Shown one piece after another: positions 8,247 to 16,602 of a stretch of DNA of 64,000 nt (position 1 is the stretch's first letter; every line of letters begins with the position of its first letter). The position numbers were made by a program, and so were the translations under genes. Source of the DNA: Flavobacterium sp. (lineage in GTDB: Bacteria; Bacteroidota; Bacteroidia; Flavobacteriales; Flavobacteriaceae). The notes below the pieces were generated by a model. That model saw only the letters and a program-made list of their open reading frames with translations. It was not told where the DNA came from and searched no databases. The stretch is taken from the NCBI RefSeq assembly GCF_004211145.1, contig NZ_SEBS01000016.1, positions 21,358 through 85,357 of the forward strand. The letters are read 5' to 3'.

Positions 8247-8952
8247 GTTCGAAGAAATTTTGGTCGTTTTCAAACGCGGTTCCGATGACGACCAAATCCG
8301 CACCATTTTCATGAGCGGTCTTGATTCCCGATTGCGATCGGATGCCGCCGCCGACTATCAATGGAATTTCGAGATGTTCCGAAACCGATTGTATGACTTG
8401 GGCCGAAACCGCATTCTTCGCGCCCGAACCTGCTTCGAGATAAATCAATTTCTTGCCGAGCATCTGCCCCGCGAGCGACGTCGAAACGATTTCATTTTCG
8501 TCAGACAAGGGCTGCGTTCCGCTTACTTTCGCGACCGCGGTCTCACTTCCCGACTCGACCAGAATATAACCCGTCGGAATGATTTCAAGATTCGATCTTT
8601 GAAGTTCCGACGCGGCTTTCACGTGATGTCCGATCAAAAAATCCGGGTTTCGTCCGGACAACAACGAAAGGAACAGAATCCCGTCGGCGTGATGCGAGAT
8701 TTGTGACGGATTTCCGGGAAACAAGACAATGGGAAGTTCGCAATGATCCTTGATTTCGACGATGAGTTCATCGATGCGATCAGTAAAAACGCGGCTTCCG
8801 CCAATAAAGATGTGCGTCGCGGGCGATTCGCAAATCTTGGAAATAAGCGCGTTCAGGTTGTCCCAATCGATCTTGTCGGGATCGAGCAAAATCGCAAGCA
8901 GTTTTTCGCTTTTGGCTTTCGCCGATAAAATGTCGCTATAAAGATTTTTCAT
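8239..8952 (-). CDS. Geranylgeranylglyceryl / heptaprenylglyceryl phosphate synthase
   Basis: A TIM-barrel prenyltransferase of 237 residues that joins a polyprenyl diphosphate to glycerol-1-phosphate, the first step of archaeal-type ether lipids. Recognisable motifs are AILLDPDKIDW (phosphate and metal site), FIGGSRVFTD, LFPGNPSQI, IYLEAGSGA and the phosphate-binding VGGGIRSQSGIK, followed by GADLVVIGTAFE. Homologues occur across Bacteroidota, although the lipid role there is unclear. ATG 8952 is chosen because it overlaps the end of the PPTase gene by 17 bases and gives the normal N-terminus MKNLYSDIL. Confidence 0.92.
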   Translation of the reverse strand: MKNLYSDILSAKAKSEKLLAILLDPDKIDWDNLNALISKICESPATHIFIGGSRVFTDRIDELIVEIKDHCELPIVLFPGNPSQISHHADGILFLSLLSGRNPDFLIGHHVKAASELQRSNLEIIPTGYILVESGSETAVAKVSGTQPLSDENEIVSTSLAGQMLGKKLIYLEAGSGAKNAVSAQVIQSVSEHLEIPLIVGGGIRSQSGIKTAHENGADLVVIGTAFENDQNFFERD

Positions 8953-9583
8953 CCGAACGTTCAAAAGCATAGACAAGCATGTGGTTTTCGACGAATCCGA
9001 ACTTCACGTCGAAGAAGTGCTTCTCGTCCTCAAAATCGAGCATCGCACTTGCCGAACCGGATTCGAGATCGAACGAAAAGGTCGTGATGTGATCTTTGAA
9101 ACTGATGCCGATTTCATTTCGGATCTTGAAGATCGCTTCCTTCACGCCCCAGACTACGGTGAGTTTTGCCACGTAATCAGGCGACGTCGCGTCAAGATAA
9201 TGCTCTTCGTCCTCGCTCGTGAATTTGTCGGCGATCCTGATGATCTTGTCGCGCATCAATTCGAGATCGATACCGACTTTTACGTCGCTCACGATAATGG
9301 CCGAAAACCCGTGCGAATGCGAAATCGATAAATGATGCCCGTCGTTCAAATGCGGCTTTCCGGTATCGTCATAGGTGACGTCGAAATCAGAATATCCTGC
9401 TGCCTGGAATAACTTTCGGACTGACAGGAACCCGCGTTGGTGCTGCTCGGACTTCATCGACATGAGCCGAACCATGTTCATGTCGGTCAAATGGACCTCG
9501 TCGAAAAGGTCATTGAATTCTTCTTCGATCTTCCAGATGTAGAGTTTGGTGTGCGGTCCTATTTGGAATGTTTTGAATAGCAT
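8936..9583 (-). CDS. 4'-phosphopantetheinyl transferase superfamily protein
   Basis: The Sfp/AcpT-type enzyme has 215 residues and should transfer the 4'-phosphopantetheine arm from CoA to a carrier protein. The diagnostic motifs are SISHSHGFSAIIVS, VGIDLELMRDKI (metal-binding GxDxE) and VVWGVKEAIFK (WxxKEA). It is the first gene of an overlapping chain: PPTase, GGGP synthase, PnuC, DUF4301, ArfB. It is divergent from ahcY. No polyketide or peptide synthetase is nearby, so the acyl carrier protein of fatty-acid synthesis is the likely substrate. Confidence 0.9.
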   Translation of the reverse strand: MLFKTFQIGPHTKLYIWKIEEEFNDLFDEVHLTDMNMVRLMSMKSEQHQRGFLSVRKLFQAAGYSDFDVTYDDTGKPHLNDGHHLSISHSHGFSAIIVSDVKVGIDLELMRDKIIRIADKFTSEDEEHYLDATSPDYVAKLTVVWGVKEAIFKIRNEIGISFKDHITTFSFDLESGSASAMLDFEDEKHFFDVKFGFVENHMLVYAFERSDEKSL

Positions 9584-9641
9584 AGTCGGATGTCGAATGT
9601 CGAAAGTCTAAAGGACTGCGACTTGATTATATGATGTAAAT

Positions 9642-9776
9642 TTTGACGAATGACTAAAGACGAAAGCCGAAGGACTTTAAATCGGTTTTTGATAAAAATC
9701 GGGTTACGCGGATTTCAGCGCGTTTCTATCGGCAATGCGAGTCTCGTTGGTCTTTTGTCTTTTGTCATTCGTCAAA
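9642..9776. repeat. Inverted-repeat element of about 135 bp between PPTase and ahcY
   Basis: The left arm TTTGACGAATGACTAAAGAC (9642-9661) is matched by an imperfect reverse complement at 9750-9776 that contains GTCATTCGTCAAA. The centre has no coding potential. It has the same size and design as the element at 5493-5634. The rest of the 9584-9905 gap holds the ahcY promoter. Confidence 0.55.
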
Positions 9777-9837
9777 TGCGCAACGGCTTCAAATATTTAA
9801 AATACAAATGTTTATCATATAATAAATATTCCCGAAA

Positions 9838-9871
9838 GCCATTTTTTAATACAACCTTATTGCGTATTTTT
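9838..9871 (+). promoter_or_regulatory. Candidate promoter of ahcY
   Basis: GCGTATTTTTGCGC near 9862-9873 fits the Bacteroidota -7 element (TAnnTTTG), with the T-rich ATTTTTTAAT about 20 bases upstream in the -33 position. It lies 35 bases before the ahcY start codon. Confidence 0.4.
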
Positions 9872-9905
9872 GCGCAAAAATAGATTAATTACAAAGATAA
9901 GATAC

Positions 9906-11222
9906 ATGAGTACAACGACAATGCCTTATGTGGCGTACAAAGTAAAAGATATTTCCCTGGCTGCCTGGGGACGTAAAGAAATCGAATTGGCTGAGGCTGA
10001 AATGCCGGGTTTGATGTCACTTCGCGAAGAGTTCGGAGCTGAGCAACCGCTTAAAGGCGCGCGCATTGCAGGATGTCTTCACATGACGATCCAGACTGCG
10101 GTTTTGATCGAAACGTTGCAAGCTCTTGGTGCCGAAGTTACCTGGTCATCTTGTAACATTTTCTCTACGCAAGACCACGCTGCCGCTGCAATCGCCGACG
10201 CGGGAATCCAGGTTTACGCTTGGAAAGGTCTTAACGAGGAAGATTTCGACTGGTGTATCGAGCAAACGCTTTTCTTCGGGGAAGATCGCAAGCCTTTGAA
10301 CATGATCTTGGACGACGGTGGCGATTTGACGAACATGGTCTTGGACCGTTATCCTGAATTGGTGGCCGACATCAAAGGTCTTTCAGAAGAAACGACTACT
10401 GGAGTTCACAGACTTTACGAGCGCGTTAAAAACGGAACATTGCCAATGCCGGCGATCAACGTGAACGACTCGGTTACGAAATCGAAATTCGACAACAAAT
10501 ACGGCTGTAAGGAATCGGCGGTTGATGCGATTCGTCGTGCAACTGACTTGATGCTTGCCGGAAAACGCGTTGTGGTTTGTGGTTACGGTGACGTCGGAAA
10601 AGGAACTGCGGCTTCATTCCGTGGCGCCGGATCAATCGTGACGGTAACTGAAATCGACCCGATCTGTGCGCTTCAGGCTGCAATGGACGGATTCGAAGTG
10701 AAGAAATTGGATACGGTCATCGCAACTGCCGATATCATCATCACGACTACCGGAAACAAAGACATCGTTTTGGGAAGCCACTTCGAGAAAATGAAAGACA
10801 AGACTATCGTTTGTAACATCGGTCACTTCGACAACGAAATCGACATGGCTTGGTTGAACTCGAACCACGGCGCGTCCAAAGTCGAGATCAAACCTCAGGT
10901 CGACAAATACACGATCGCAGGAAAGGACATCATCATCTTGGCCGAAGGTCGTTTGGTGAACCTTGGTTGCGCGACCGGTCACCCGAGTTTCGTAATGTCG
11001 AACTCGTTCACTAACCAGACGTTGGCTCAGATCGAATTGTGGAAGAACAGCGCGGCTTACAACAACGACGTTTACATGTTGCCGAAACACCTCGATGAGA
11101 AAGTTGCAGCGTTGCACCTTGCGAAATTGGGCGTTGAGTTGGAAGTCTTGAGAGACGACCAGGCGGCTTACATCGGTGTTGAAGTTGCCGGGCCGTTTAA
11201 GCCGGAATACTACAGATACTAG
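9906..11222 (+). CDS. ahcY: Adenosylhomocysteinase
   Basis: The protein has 438 residues. It hydrolyses S-adenosylhomocysteine to adenosine and homocysteine, removing the product inhibitor of methyltransferases. The start is ATG 9906 ([25 protein letters not shown]). Family motifs include [33 protein letters not shown], the NAD-binding [15 protein letters not shown] near residue 225, and [11 protein letters not shown]. The C-terminus LKPEYYRY-type (FKPEYYRY) completes the NAD site of the tetramer. It is monocistronic, with its own promoter and terminator. I saw no SAH riboswitch. Confidence 0.98.
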   Translation: MSTTTMPYVAYKVKDISLAAWGRKEIELAEAEMPGLMSLREEFGAEQPLKGARIAGCLHMTIQTAVLIETLQALGAEVTWSSCNIFSTQDHAAAAIADAGIQVYAWKGLNEEDFDWCIEQTLFFGEDRKPLNMILDDGGDLTNMVLDRYPELVADIKGLSEETTTGVHRLYERVKNGTLPMPAINVNDSVTKSKFDNKYGCKESAVDAIRRATDLMLAGKRVVVCGYGDVGKGTAASFRGAGSIVTVTEIDPICALQAAMDGFEVKKLDTVIATADIIITTTGNKDIVLGSHFEKMKDKTIVCNIGHFDNEIDMAWLNSNHGASKVEIKPQVDKYTIAGKDIIILAEGRLVNLGCATGHPSFVMSNSFTNQTLAQIELWKNSAAYNNDVYMLPKHLDEKVAALHLAKLGVELEVLRDDQAAYIGVEVAGPFKPEYYRY

Positions 11223-11270
11223 TCTTTACTGAAAAATTTAAAGATTAAAAAATTTAAAGATTAAAAGATT

Positions 11271-11300
11271 AAACCCTTGCGGAAACGTGAGGGTTTTTTA
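11271..11300 (+). terminator. Terminator after ahcY
   Basis: AAACCCT pairs with AGGGTTT around GCGGAAACGTG-type loop bases and is followed by T6, about 50 bases past the ahcY stop codon. Confidence 0.7.
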
Positions 11301-11473
11301 TTGGTTGTAGGAATAACTGCTTTGAGTGTCAACATAAACAATTGCATTCCGTTCCGACTTTGCGACTTTTAGACTTTACGACTACTTATTTTGCCTTTCG
11401 ACTAACAAATATTTGTTAAGCTCGTTCCAAAAATGCTCGCGTTTTTGCAATTTTCCGTCACCAAACAACTTAC

Positions 11474-13153
11474 ATGAAAAACGTTTATCTGCTTCTGGTA
11501 TTTATGATGACGGGATATGTCGTTGCACAACCTGTTTCGGAAATACAAAAAATCGAGCAACTTGGACTCGTTTGGGGTTTGATGAAGTACAAACATCCTG
11601 AAGTCAGCAAAGGAAAATTCGATTGGGATAAGGAACTTGTCGCATTGCTTGAGAAATCCGAAAAAGTGAACGATCAATCGGAAATCGAGGCCGAAATCAA
11701 TTCGTTGTTTTCAAAAGTCAACGCTAAAAATCCAACATTCAAAATATCAAAAGACGAAACGCTGTCGCTCTTTTCTAAAAACGCAGATTTCGATTGGATT
11801 GATTCGATTGGTTTTTCCGACTCGGTTAAAGACGAACTCCACAAACTCCGACGCAACAAAAATATCGGAAACCACTATGCGAAATTTTACGCGTTGAGCA
11901 CGATAATCAGCTTCGAAAATGAAAAAGGGTTTAAAGGTTTCGACCGAGGCGTGAAAAGTCATCGGCTGTTATTGCTGATCAATTTTTGGAACGCAATCCA
12001 ATACTGGGACGTCAATAAGTATCTGTGCGATGAGAACTGGCGAAAATCCCTTCCGAAAATGATTTTCGAATTCATCGACGCCGACACGAGTGCGAAATTT
12101 GAAATCGCAAAACTCAAGATGACGGCGCGGCTCAACGACTCACATTCGTATTCGGTAAGTAACTTTTTCGCCGATTCCCTGTTTAACCGATTCCCTGCTT
12201 TCGGAGTGAAAATCATCAACGATTCGTTGCTCGTCGTCCAAATCGCGAATAAGGAATTGGCGTCGAAAGACGGAATCGAAGTCGGCGACGTGATCACGAA
12301 AATCAAAGGTTTGCCCATTCGCGAATATATCGACAAAACGTTCGCACCTTTGATTTCGGCTTCGAACCAGAACAATCTCGACGATTTCCTGGGCAGAGGT
12401 TTTATCGTGCGCGACAACACCGAGTCGCTCGACGTTACGGTATATTCCAAACGTCTGAAGTCGGAGAAAAGAATAAACATCGGGCTTTACAAAACGTATG
12501 AAACTAAAAATCCCGAAGCTTTATATAAGAGCCGAACCGAAACTTGGTCGATGCCAAAACCCGATATCGTGTACATAAATCTCGAAAAAATCACCGACAA
12601 CGAAATCGACGAGATATTCAAGAAAAACAAATACACGAAAGGAATCATTTTCGATTTACGCAATTATCCGCGTAATCTTTCGCCAAATAAGCTTGCCAAT
12701 TTTCTTTATCCGACCCGAAAACAATTCGTAAAAGTACTATCGCCATATCTTGAGAATCCGGCTTATGGAAACGCCGATACCGACGCGCCCACGAGCATAA
12801 TCTCCGATCCTTTCAAGGCCGGACGATCCAATTCAGATTTCTACAAAGGGAAAGTGATCGTGCTCGTAAATCGCCGTACGATGAGCAATGCCGAATACAT
12901 CGCGATGATGTTACAGCAAGCCCCTAATGCAACAGTAATCGGTGAGCAAACGGCCGGTTCGCCGATGAACTTCCAATCCTATATACTTTCAGACAAACAG
13001 GAAGCAAGTTTCACAGCGTTGGGAGGCTTTTATCCTGACGGAACGCAAGTACAACGTAACGGCATCAAGATCGATCTCGTAATCGTGGGCAGCGCGCTCA
13101 ATTATGACTCTGACCGCTATGTTTCGGAAGCCATAAAATTAATCGAAAAATAA
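11474..13153 (+). CDS. Exported S41 family peptidase with PDZ domain
   Basis: The protein has 559 residues with a signal peptide (MKNVYLLLVFMMTGYVVAQP). It resembles C-terminal processing (tail-specific) serine peptidases of the Bacteroidota. An N-terminal helical domain is followed by a PDZ-like segment around residues 245-290 (IANKELASKDGIEVGDVITKIKG) and the S41 core. The likely nucleophile is Ser471 in NRRTMSNAEYIAMML, followed by VIGEQTAGSP and a typical C-terminal GxxxPDG-type loop (GGFYPDGTQVQRNGIKID). It probably acts in the periplasm or at the surface. It shares a convergent terminator with the next gene. The substrate is unknown. Confidence 0.88.
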   Translation: MKNVYLLLVFMMTGYVVAQPVSEIQKIEQLGLVWGLMKYKHPEVSKGKFDWDKELVALLEKSEKVNDQSEIEAEINSLFSKVNAKNPTFKISKDETLSLFSKNADFDWIDSIGFSDSVKDELHKLRRNKNIGNHYAKFYALSTIISFENEKGFKGFDRGVKSHRLLLLINFWNAIQYWDVNKYLCDENWRKSLPKMIFEFIDADTSAKFEIAKLKMTARLNDSHSYSVSNFFADSLFNRFPAFGVKIINDSLLVVQIANKELASKDGIEVGDVITKIKGLPIREYIDKTFAPLISASNQNNLDDFLGRGFIVRDNTESLDVTVYSKRLKSEKRINIGLYKTYETKNPEALYKSRTETWSMPKPDIVYINLEKITDNEIDEIFKKNKYTKGIIFDLRNYPRNLSPNKLANFLYPTRKQFVKVLSPYLENPAYGNADTDAPTSIISDPFKAGRSNSDFYKGKVIVLVNRRTMSNAEYIAMMLQQAPNATVIGEQTAGSPMNFQSYILSDKQEASFTALGGFYPDGTQVQRNGIKIDLVIVGSALNYDSDRYVSEAIKLIEK

Positions 13154-13162
13154 ACCCATAAA

Positions 13163-13186
13163 AAAAGCGACACTATCACATGTCGC
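13163..13186 (-). terminator. Shared terminator between convergent genes
   Basis: GCGACA and TGTCGC pair across ACTATCAC-type loop bases. On the minus strand a T tract follows, so it mainly serves the gene ending at 13208; the plus-strand S41 gene ends just before it. Confidence 0.6.
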
Positions 13187-13207
13187 TTACATTCCATCCA
13201 TTTCCGA

Positions 13208-13927
13208 TTACAGCTTCTTCGCGCTCTTATCGATGATCTTCTGGATTCTCTTGTCAAGATCGGCCATGAGTTCGGTCAAGGCGCTTTCGCACATTGGGAG
13301 GATTTTATCGGTCTTCATGACGGGCATTCCACCGACCATCATTCCCGTTTTCTTTGAATTCGCATTCTCGTTTATCGTGAATACCTTCTCGCCTTTCTTG
13401 TTGTAAAGAACGATGTTCGTATAGGCACGCATTTTTGTGCTCGCCGTTCCTCCGACGCCGAAGCCTTTCGTGAGCTCGAACGTCAAAAATACGTACATGA
13501 CGCCATCGTATTCAGCGAATAGTTTCGTCATGGCCTGAGTGTTGGCTTTTCCGTAGTTCGGCGTGATCGCCTTGTAGCCCGGAGCCGTTACGTAGCGAGT
13601 CGCTTCGAATCCTTTTTCGTATTCGGGCGTGAAACTTTGGTATTCAGGTTTTCCAATTACCGTCGCTTCGGCCTCGAGTTCAAATGGGAATTTCTTGGCG
13701 TACTCGTTGAAGAATTTGTCGTGAAATTGTTGGATAAGCGGCTGGAGGTTGAAGTTCGGGTCGTTCGTCAGATCGGTAGCCAATGAAACGGCGCCAAGTC
13801 CGACATCTGAAAGCCCGACCTGTTTGTCGGCGTAGAAAGTCACGACCGCTACTTTTTTTGTTTGGGCGAACCCGGTCATTGAAATCGCCATAACAATCAC
13901 GGCGCTCATCATTTTAATCATCTTCAT
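13208..13927 (-). CDS. Exported protein of unknown function
   Basis: The protein has 239 residues with a signal peptide (MKMIKMMSAVIVMAISMTGFAQ), so it is exported. The mature part begins TKKVAVVTFYADKQVGLSDVG, has a mixed alpha/beta pattern and includes YVFLTFELTKGFGVGGTASTKMRAYTNI, followed by a lysine-rich C-terminus. I do not recognise a named domain. It stands alone: its promoter side faces rpmA and its end faces the S41 peptidase. Confidence 0.75.
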   Translation of the reverse strand: MKMIKMMSAVIVMAISMTGFAQTKKVAVVTFYADKQVGLSDVGLGAVSLATDLTNDPNFNLQPLIQQFHDKFFNEYAKKFPFELEAEATVIGKPEYQSFTPEYEKGFEATRYVTAPGYKAITPNYGKANTQAMTKLFAEYDGVMYVFLTFELTKGFGVGGTASTKMRAYTNIVLYNKKGEKVFTINENANSKKTGMMVGGMPVMKTDKILPMCESALTELMADLDKRIQKIIDKSAKKL

Positions 13928-14073
13928 AAAAATTGTCGTTTAAATTTAAAAGCGCGCAAAGGAAATGAAATGATATGAACTGGCAACTTTGGTTTATGTT
14001 AAACTTCTGACAGCAAGCGAAGTATTAACGTTTGCCAACGGAAACGCCCGCCAAAACCTAACGTAAAGGCATA

Positions 14074-14100
14074 AAAAAACCCGCTCTTTCGAACGGGTTT
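14074..14100 (-). terminator. Terminator of rplU-rpmA
   Basis: On the minus strand AAACCCGTTC pairs with GAGCGGGTTT, followed by T6, 20 bases after the rpmA stop codon. Confidence 0.8.
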
Positions 14101-14120
14101 CTAACTTATATAGTTTTCGA

Positions 14121-14381
14121 TTAAGCCTGGAACGGCTCGATAGAAACATAAGACTTGTTTTCACCTTTTTTCTGGAATTTCACAACACCGTCAACTTTAG
14201 CGTGAAGCGTGTGATCTTTACCCATGTAAACATTTTCGCCCGGGTTGTGTTTCGAACCACGTTGACGAACGATGATATTTCCTGCTGCGGCAGCTTGTCC
14301 ACCAAAAATCTTAACACCTAAACGTTTCGATTCTGATTCGCGTCCGTTTTTAGAACTACCGACACCTTTTTTGTGAGCCAT
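14121..14381 (-). CDS. rpmA: 50S ribosomal protein L27
   Basis: The protein has 86 residues with the classic N-terminus [24 protein letters not shown] and [23 protein letters not shown]27 sits near the peptidyl-transferase centre. The protein starts directly with AHKKG and has no cleavable extension of the Firmicutes kind. It follows rplU by 22 bases in the usual L21-L27 operon. Confidence 0.98.
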   Translation of the reverse strand: MAHKKGVGSSKNGRESESKRLGVKIFGGQAAAAGNIIVRQRGSKHNPGENVYMGKDHTLHAKVDGVVKFQKKGENKSYVSIEPFQA

Positions 14382-14403
14382 GACGTATCTTTTTAAATGT
14401 TAA

Positions 14404-14778
14404 TTATTCTTCTGTTGCAGTCTCTTCAGTCTTTTTTGCAGCAGCTGGCTTTTTCTTGGCAGCACCCGGCAAAACGATTCCTGAAATTTGAATTTGTGTC
14501 AACGACTGGCGGTGACCGTTTTTCTTTTTGTAGCCTTTACGACGTTTCTTTTTGAAAACGATTACTTTTTCACCTTTTACGTGTTGTAACACTTTGGCTT
14601 CTACTGAAGCACCTTCTACAGCCGGGGCGCCCAAAGTTACCGTTCCGTTGTCGTCAAGAAGAAGCACTTTCGCGAACGAAACTGCATCACCTTCTTTGCC
14701 TTCCAAACGGTGAACGAAAACCTTAAGGTCTTTGCTTACTTTAAATTGTTGCCCTGCTATCTCTACGATTGCATACAT
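14404..14778 (-). CDS. rplU: 50S ribosomal protein L21
   Basis: The protein has 124 residues from ATG 14778 ([14 protein letters not shown]). It binds 23S rRNA in the large subunit. The conserved [23 protein letters not shown] block lies near residues 77-99. A lysine/alanine/glutamate tail ([19 protein letters not shown]) extends past the bacterial core, as in other Flavobacteria. It is first gene of the L21-L27 operon. Confidence 0.98.
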   Translation of the reverse strand: MYAIVEIAGQQFKVSKDLKVFVHRLEGKEGDAVSFAKVLLLDDNGTVTLGAPAVEGASVEAKVLQHVKGEKVIVFKKKRRKGYKKKNGHRQSLTQIQISGIVLPGAAKKKPAAAKKTEETATEE

Positions 14779-14810
14779 AAACAATATGTTTGATTAAAAT
14801 TAAAATGGGT

Positions 14811-14842
14811 GCAAATATACAATTAATTCGCGTTCTAGCAAG
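14811..14842 (-). promoter_or_regulatory. Promoter of rplU-rpmA
   Basis: The minus strand reads TTGC, about 18 bases, then TATATTTGC, a near-perfect Bacteroidota -33/-7 pair, about 33 bases upstream of the L21 start codon. Confidence 0.7.
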
Positions 14843-14910
14843 ATGTCGGGTGATTTTTTTGGTTCACGGTAAAAGATATAAGATTCAAGATAACGGATTT
14901 ATGATATTTT

Positions 14911-15067
14911 GGGCGCGTCGGCGGCTGGATTCCAAGCAAGATCCCGCTGTGTTGCCGCCCTCGCCTCTGTCATGTTGGGCGAGAGCCGCCGTCGGGCTAT
15001 CCGCTATATCTTTTGCAGCCTGAGGTTTAGAAACCCCAGGTCTGCAAAAGGATGCCGCTGCTATCCC
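14911..15067 (+). repeat. Structured intergenic repeat element, copy 1
   Basis: It is the longest of three related copies. It begins GGGCGCGTCGGCGGCTGG and includes AGCCGCCGTCGGGCTATCC, GCTATATCTTTTGCAG, a hairpin (CCTGAGGTTTAGAAACCCCAGG), CTGCAAAAGGATGCCGCTGC and TATCCC. The flanks match copies 2 and 3 while the hairpin bases differ and still pair, which suggests a conserved RNA fold. It may belong to the flavobacterial Flavo-1 type of RNA, but I could not test this. It fills most of the 480-base gap between rplU and the M16 genes; the rest has CCCTGAACC-type word repeats. Confidence 0.65.
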
Positions 15068-15261
15068 TCGCGCAAACATCCGGCTTTGAACGACTATTAG
15101 ACCCGCGAATATGCAGCAAGCCAGTCCAAAAACAATCCCGGATCGCCGGCGACTTTAAATCATCGAACCCTGAACCTTGTACCCTGAACCAAAAAAACCT
15201 ACTTTTGCGTAACAATCCCACACAAACACATACAAACACACAATTAATAATCAATACCTTT

Positions 15262-16587
15262 ATGAAAAACACGATAATGGCTTTGGGTTCAGCGCTTCTG
15301 CTATCAGGGACCGTCACTGCCCAAAAAGTGGCGTTTGAGGAATTCGACCTCGAAAACGGCATGCACGTTATTTTGCACAACGACAATTCGGCTCCGGTCG
15401 TGATCACGTCGGTAATGTATCACGTCGGCGCCAAGGACGAGAATCCGGATCGCACAGGCTTCGCACACTTCTTCGAGCATTTGCTTTTTGAAGGCACGAA
15501 AAACATCGAGCGCGGCCAATGGATGAAGCTCGTCACGTCAAACGGAGGCGTAAACAACGCCAACACTTCAGACGACCGCACGTATTATTACGAAGTCTTC
15601 CCATCGAACAGCCTCGAACTCGGTTTGTGGATGGAATCAGAACGTTTGATGCACCCGATCATCAACCAGATCGGCGTCGATACCCAAAATGAAGTCGTTA
15701 AAGAAGAAAAACGTCTTCGCGTCGACAACCAACCGTACGGAAACTTGTTGGCCGAAGTCAAGAAGAACCTATTCAAGAACCACCCGTACCGTTGGGCGAC
15801 CATCGGATCGATGGAACATCTCGATGCCGCGAAACTCGAGGAATTCCAAGCGTTCAACAAGAAATATTACATTCCCAACAACGCGGTTCTGGTCGTCGCA
15901 GGTCAATTCGAAACGGCACAGACAAAAGAATGGATCAAGAAATATTTCGGTTCGATTCCAAAAGGCCCCGCTATCGATCGCAAAACGTTCACCGAGCAAC
16001 CGATCACCGAGACGATCAAAGCGTCCTACATCGATTCGAACATCCAAATCCCGATGATGGTCGCCGCCTACCGCACGCCATCGATGAAAACCCGTGATGC
16101 CCGAGTGCTCGACATGATTTCAGCGTATTTGAGCGACGGGAAGAGCTCGAAACTCTACAAGAAAATCGTCGACGACAAGAAAATGGCGCTTCAGATCGGG
16201 GCGTTCAGCTTCAGCCAGGAAGATTATGGTATGTACATTTTATACGGATTGCCATTGGGACAAACCCAGGTTTCGGACATTTTGAAAGAAGCCGACGAGG
16301 AAATCGTCAAGCTCCAAACCGACCTTATCTCAGAAAAAGATCTTGAAAAACTCAAGAACAAAATCGAAAACGGCTATGTGAACGAAAACGCCAGCGTCGA
16401 AGGAATCGCCGAGAATCTTGCGCGTTACTACATGCTTTACGGAGACGTGAACCTGATCAATACTGAAATCGAAATCTATCGTTCGATCACGCGCGAGGAA
16501 ATCAGGGACATCGCCAAGAAATATCTCAACCCTAACCAACGTCTGTTGCTCGATTACGCTCCAGCCAAAGACAAAGCCCAAAATTAA
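15262..16587 (+). CDS. Exported M16 family zinc metallopeptidase (catalytic subunit)
   Basis: The protein has 441 residues with a signal peptide ending near residue 20 (GTVTAQKV). The zinc motif HFFEH is at residues 69-73, in TGFAHFFEHLLFEGTK, with the downstream glutamate in the NEVVKEEKR region. It is an M16B-type peptidase in two homologous halves (processing-peptidase or insulinase family), likely periplasmic. Fifteen bases separate it from a second M16 gene that lacks the zinc motif, the usual arrangement of an active and an inactive partner. I chose ATG 15262 because upstream in-frame codons read through the repeat element. Confidence 0.93.
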   Translation: MKNTIMALGSALLLSGTVTAQKVAFEEFDLENGMHVILHNDNSAPVVITSVMYHVGAKDENPDRTGFAHFFEHLLFEGTKNIERGQWMKLVTSNGGVNNANTSDDRTYYYEVFPSNSLELGLWMESERLMHPIINQIGVDTQNEVVKEEKRLRVDNQPYGNLLAEVKKNLFKNHPYRWATIGSMEHLDAAKLEEFQAFNKKYYIPNNAVLVVAGQFETAQTKEWIKKYFGSIPKGPAIDRKTFTEQPITETIKASYIDSNIQIPMMVAAYRTPSMKTRDARVLDMISAYLSDGKSSKLYKKIVDDKKMALQIGAFSFSQEDYGMYILYGLPLGQTQVSDILKEADEEIVKLQTDLISEKDLEKLKNKIENGYVNENASVEGIAENLARYYMLYGDVNLINTEIEIYRSITREEIRDIAKKYLNPNQRLLLDYAPAKDKAQN

Positions 16588-16602
16588 GACGACACAAGAA
16601 TC

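Noticed and set aside
9584..9905. An SAH riboswitch in front of ahcY
   Set aside because: I could not find the conserved cores; the gap is explained by an inverted-repeat element and a normal promoter.
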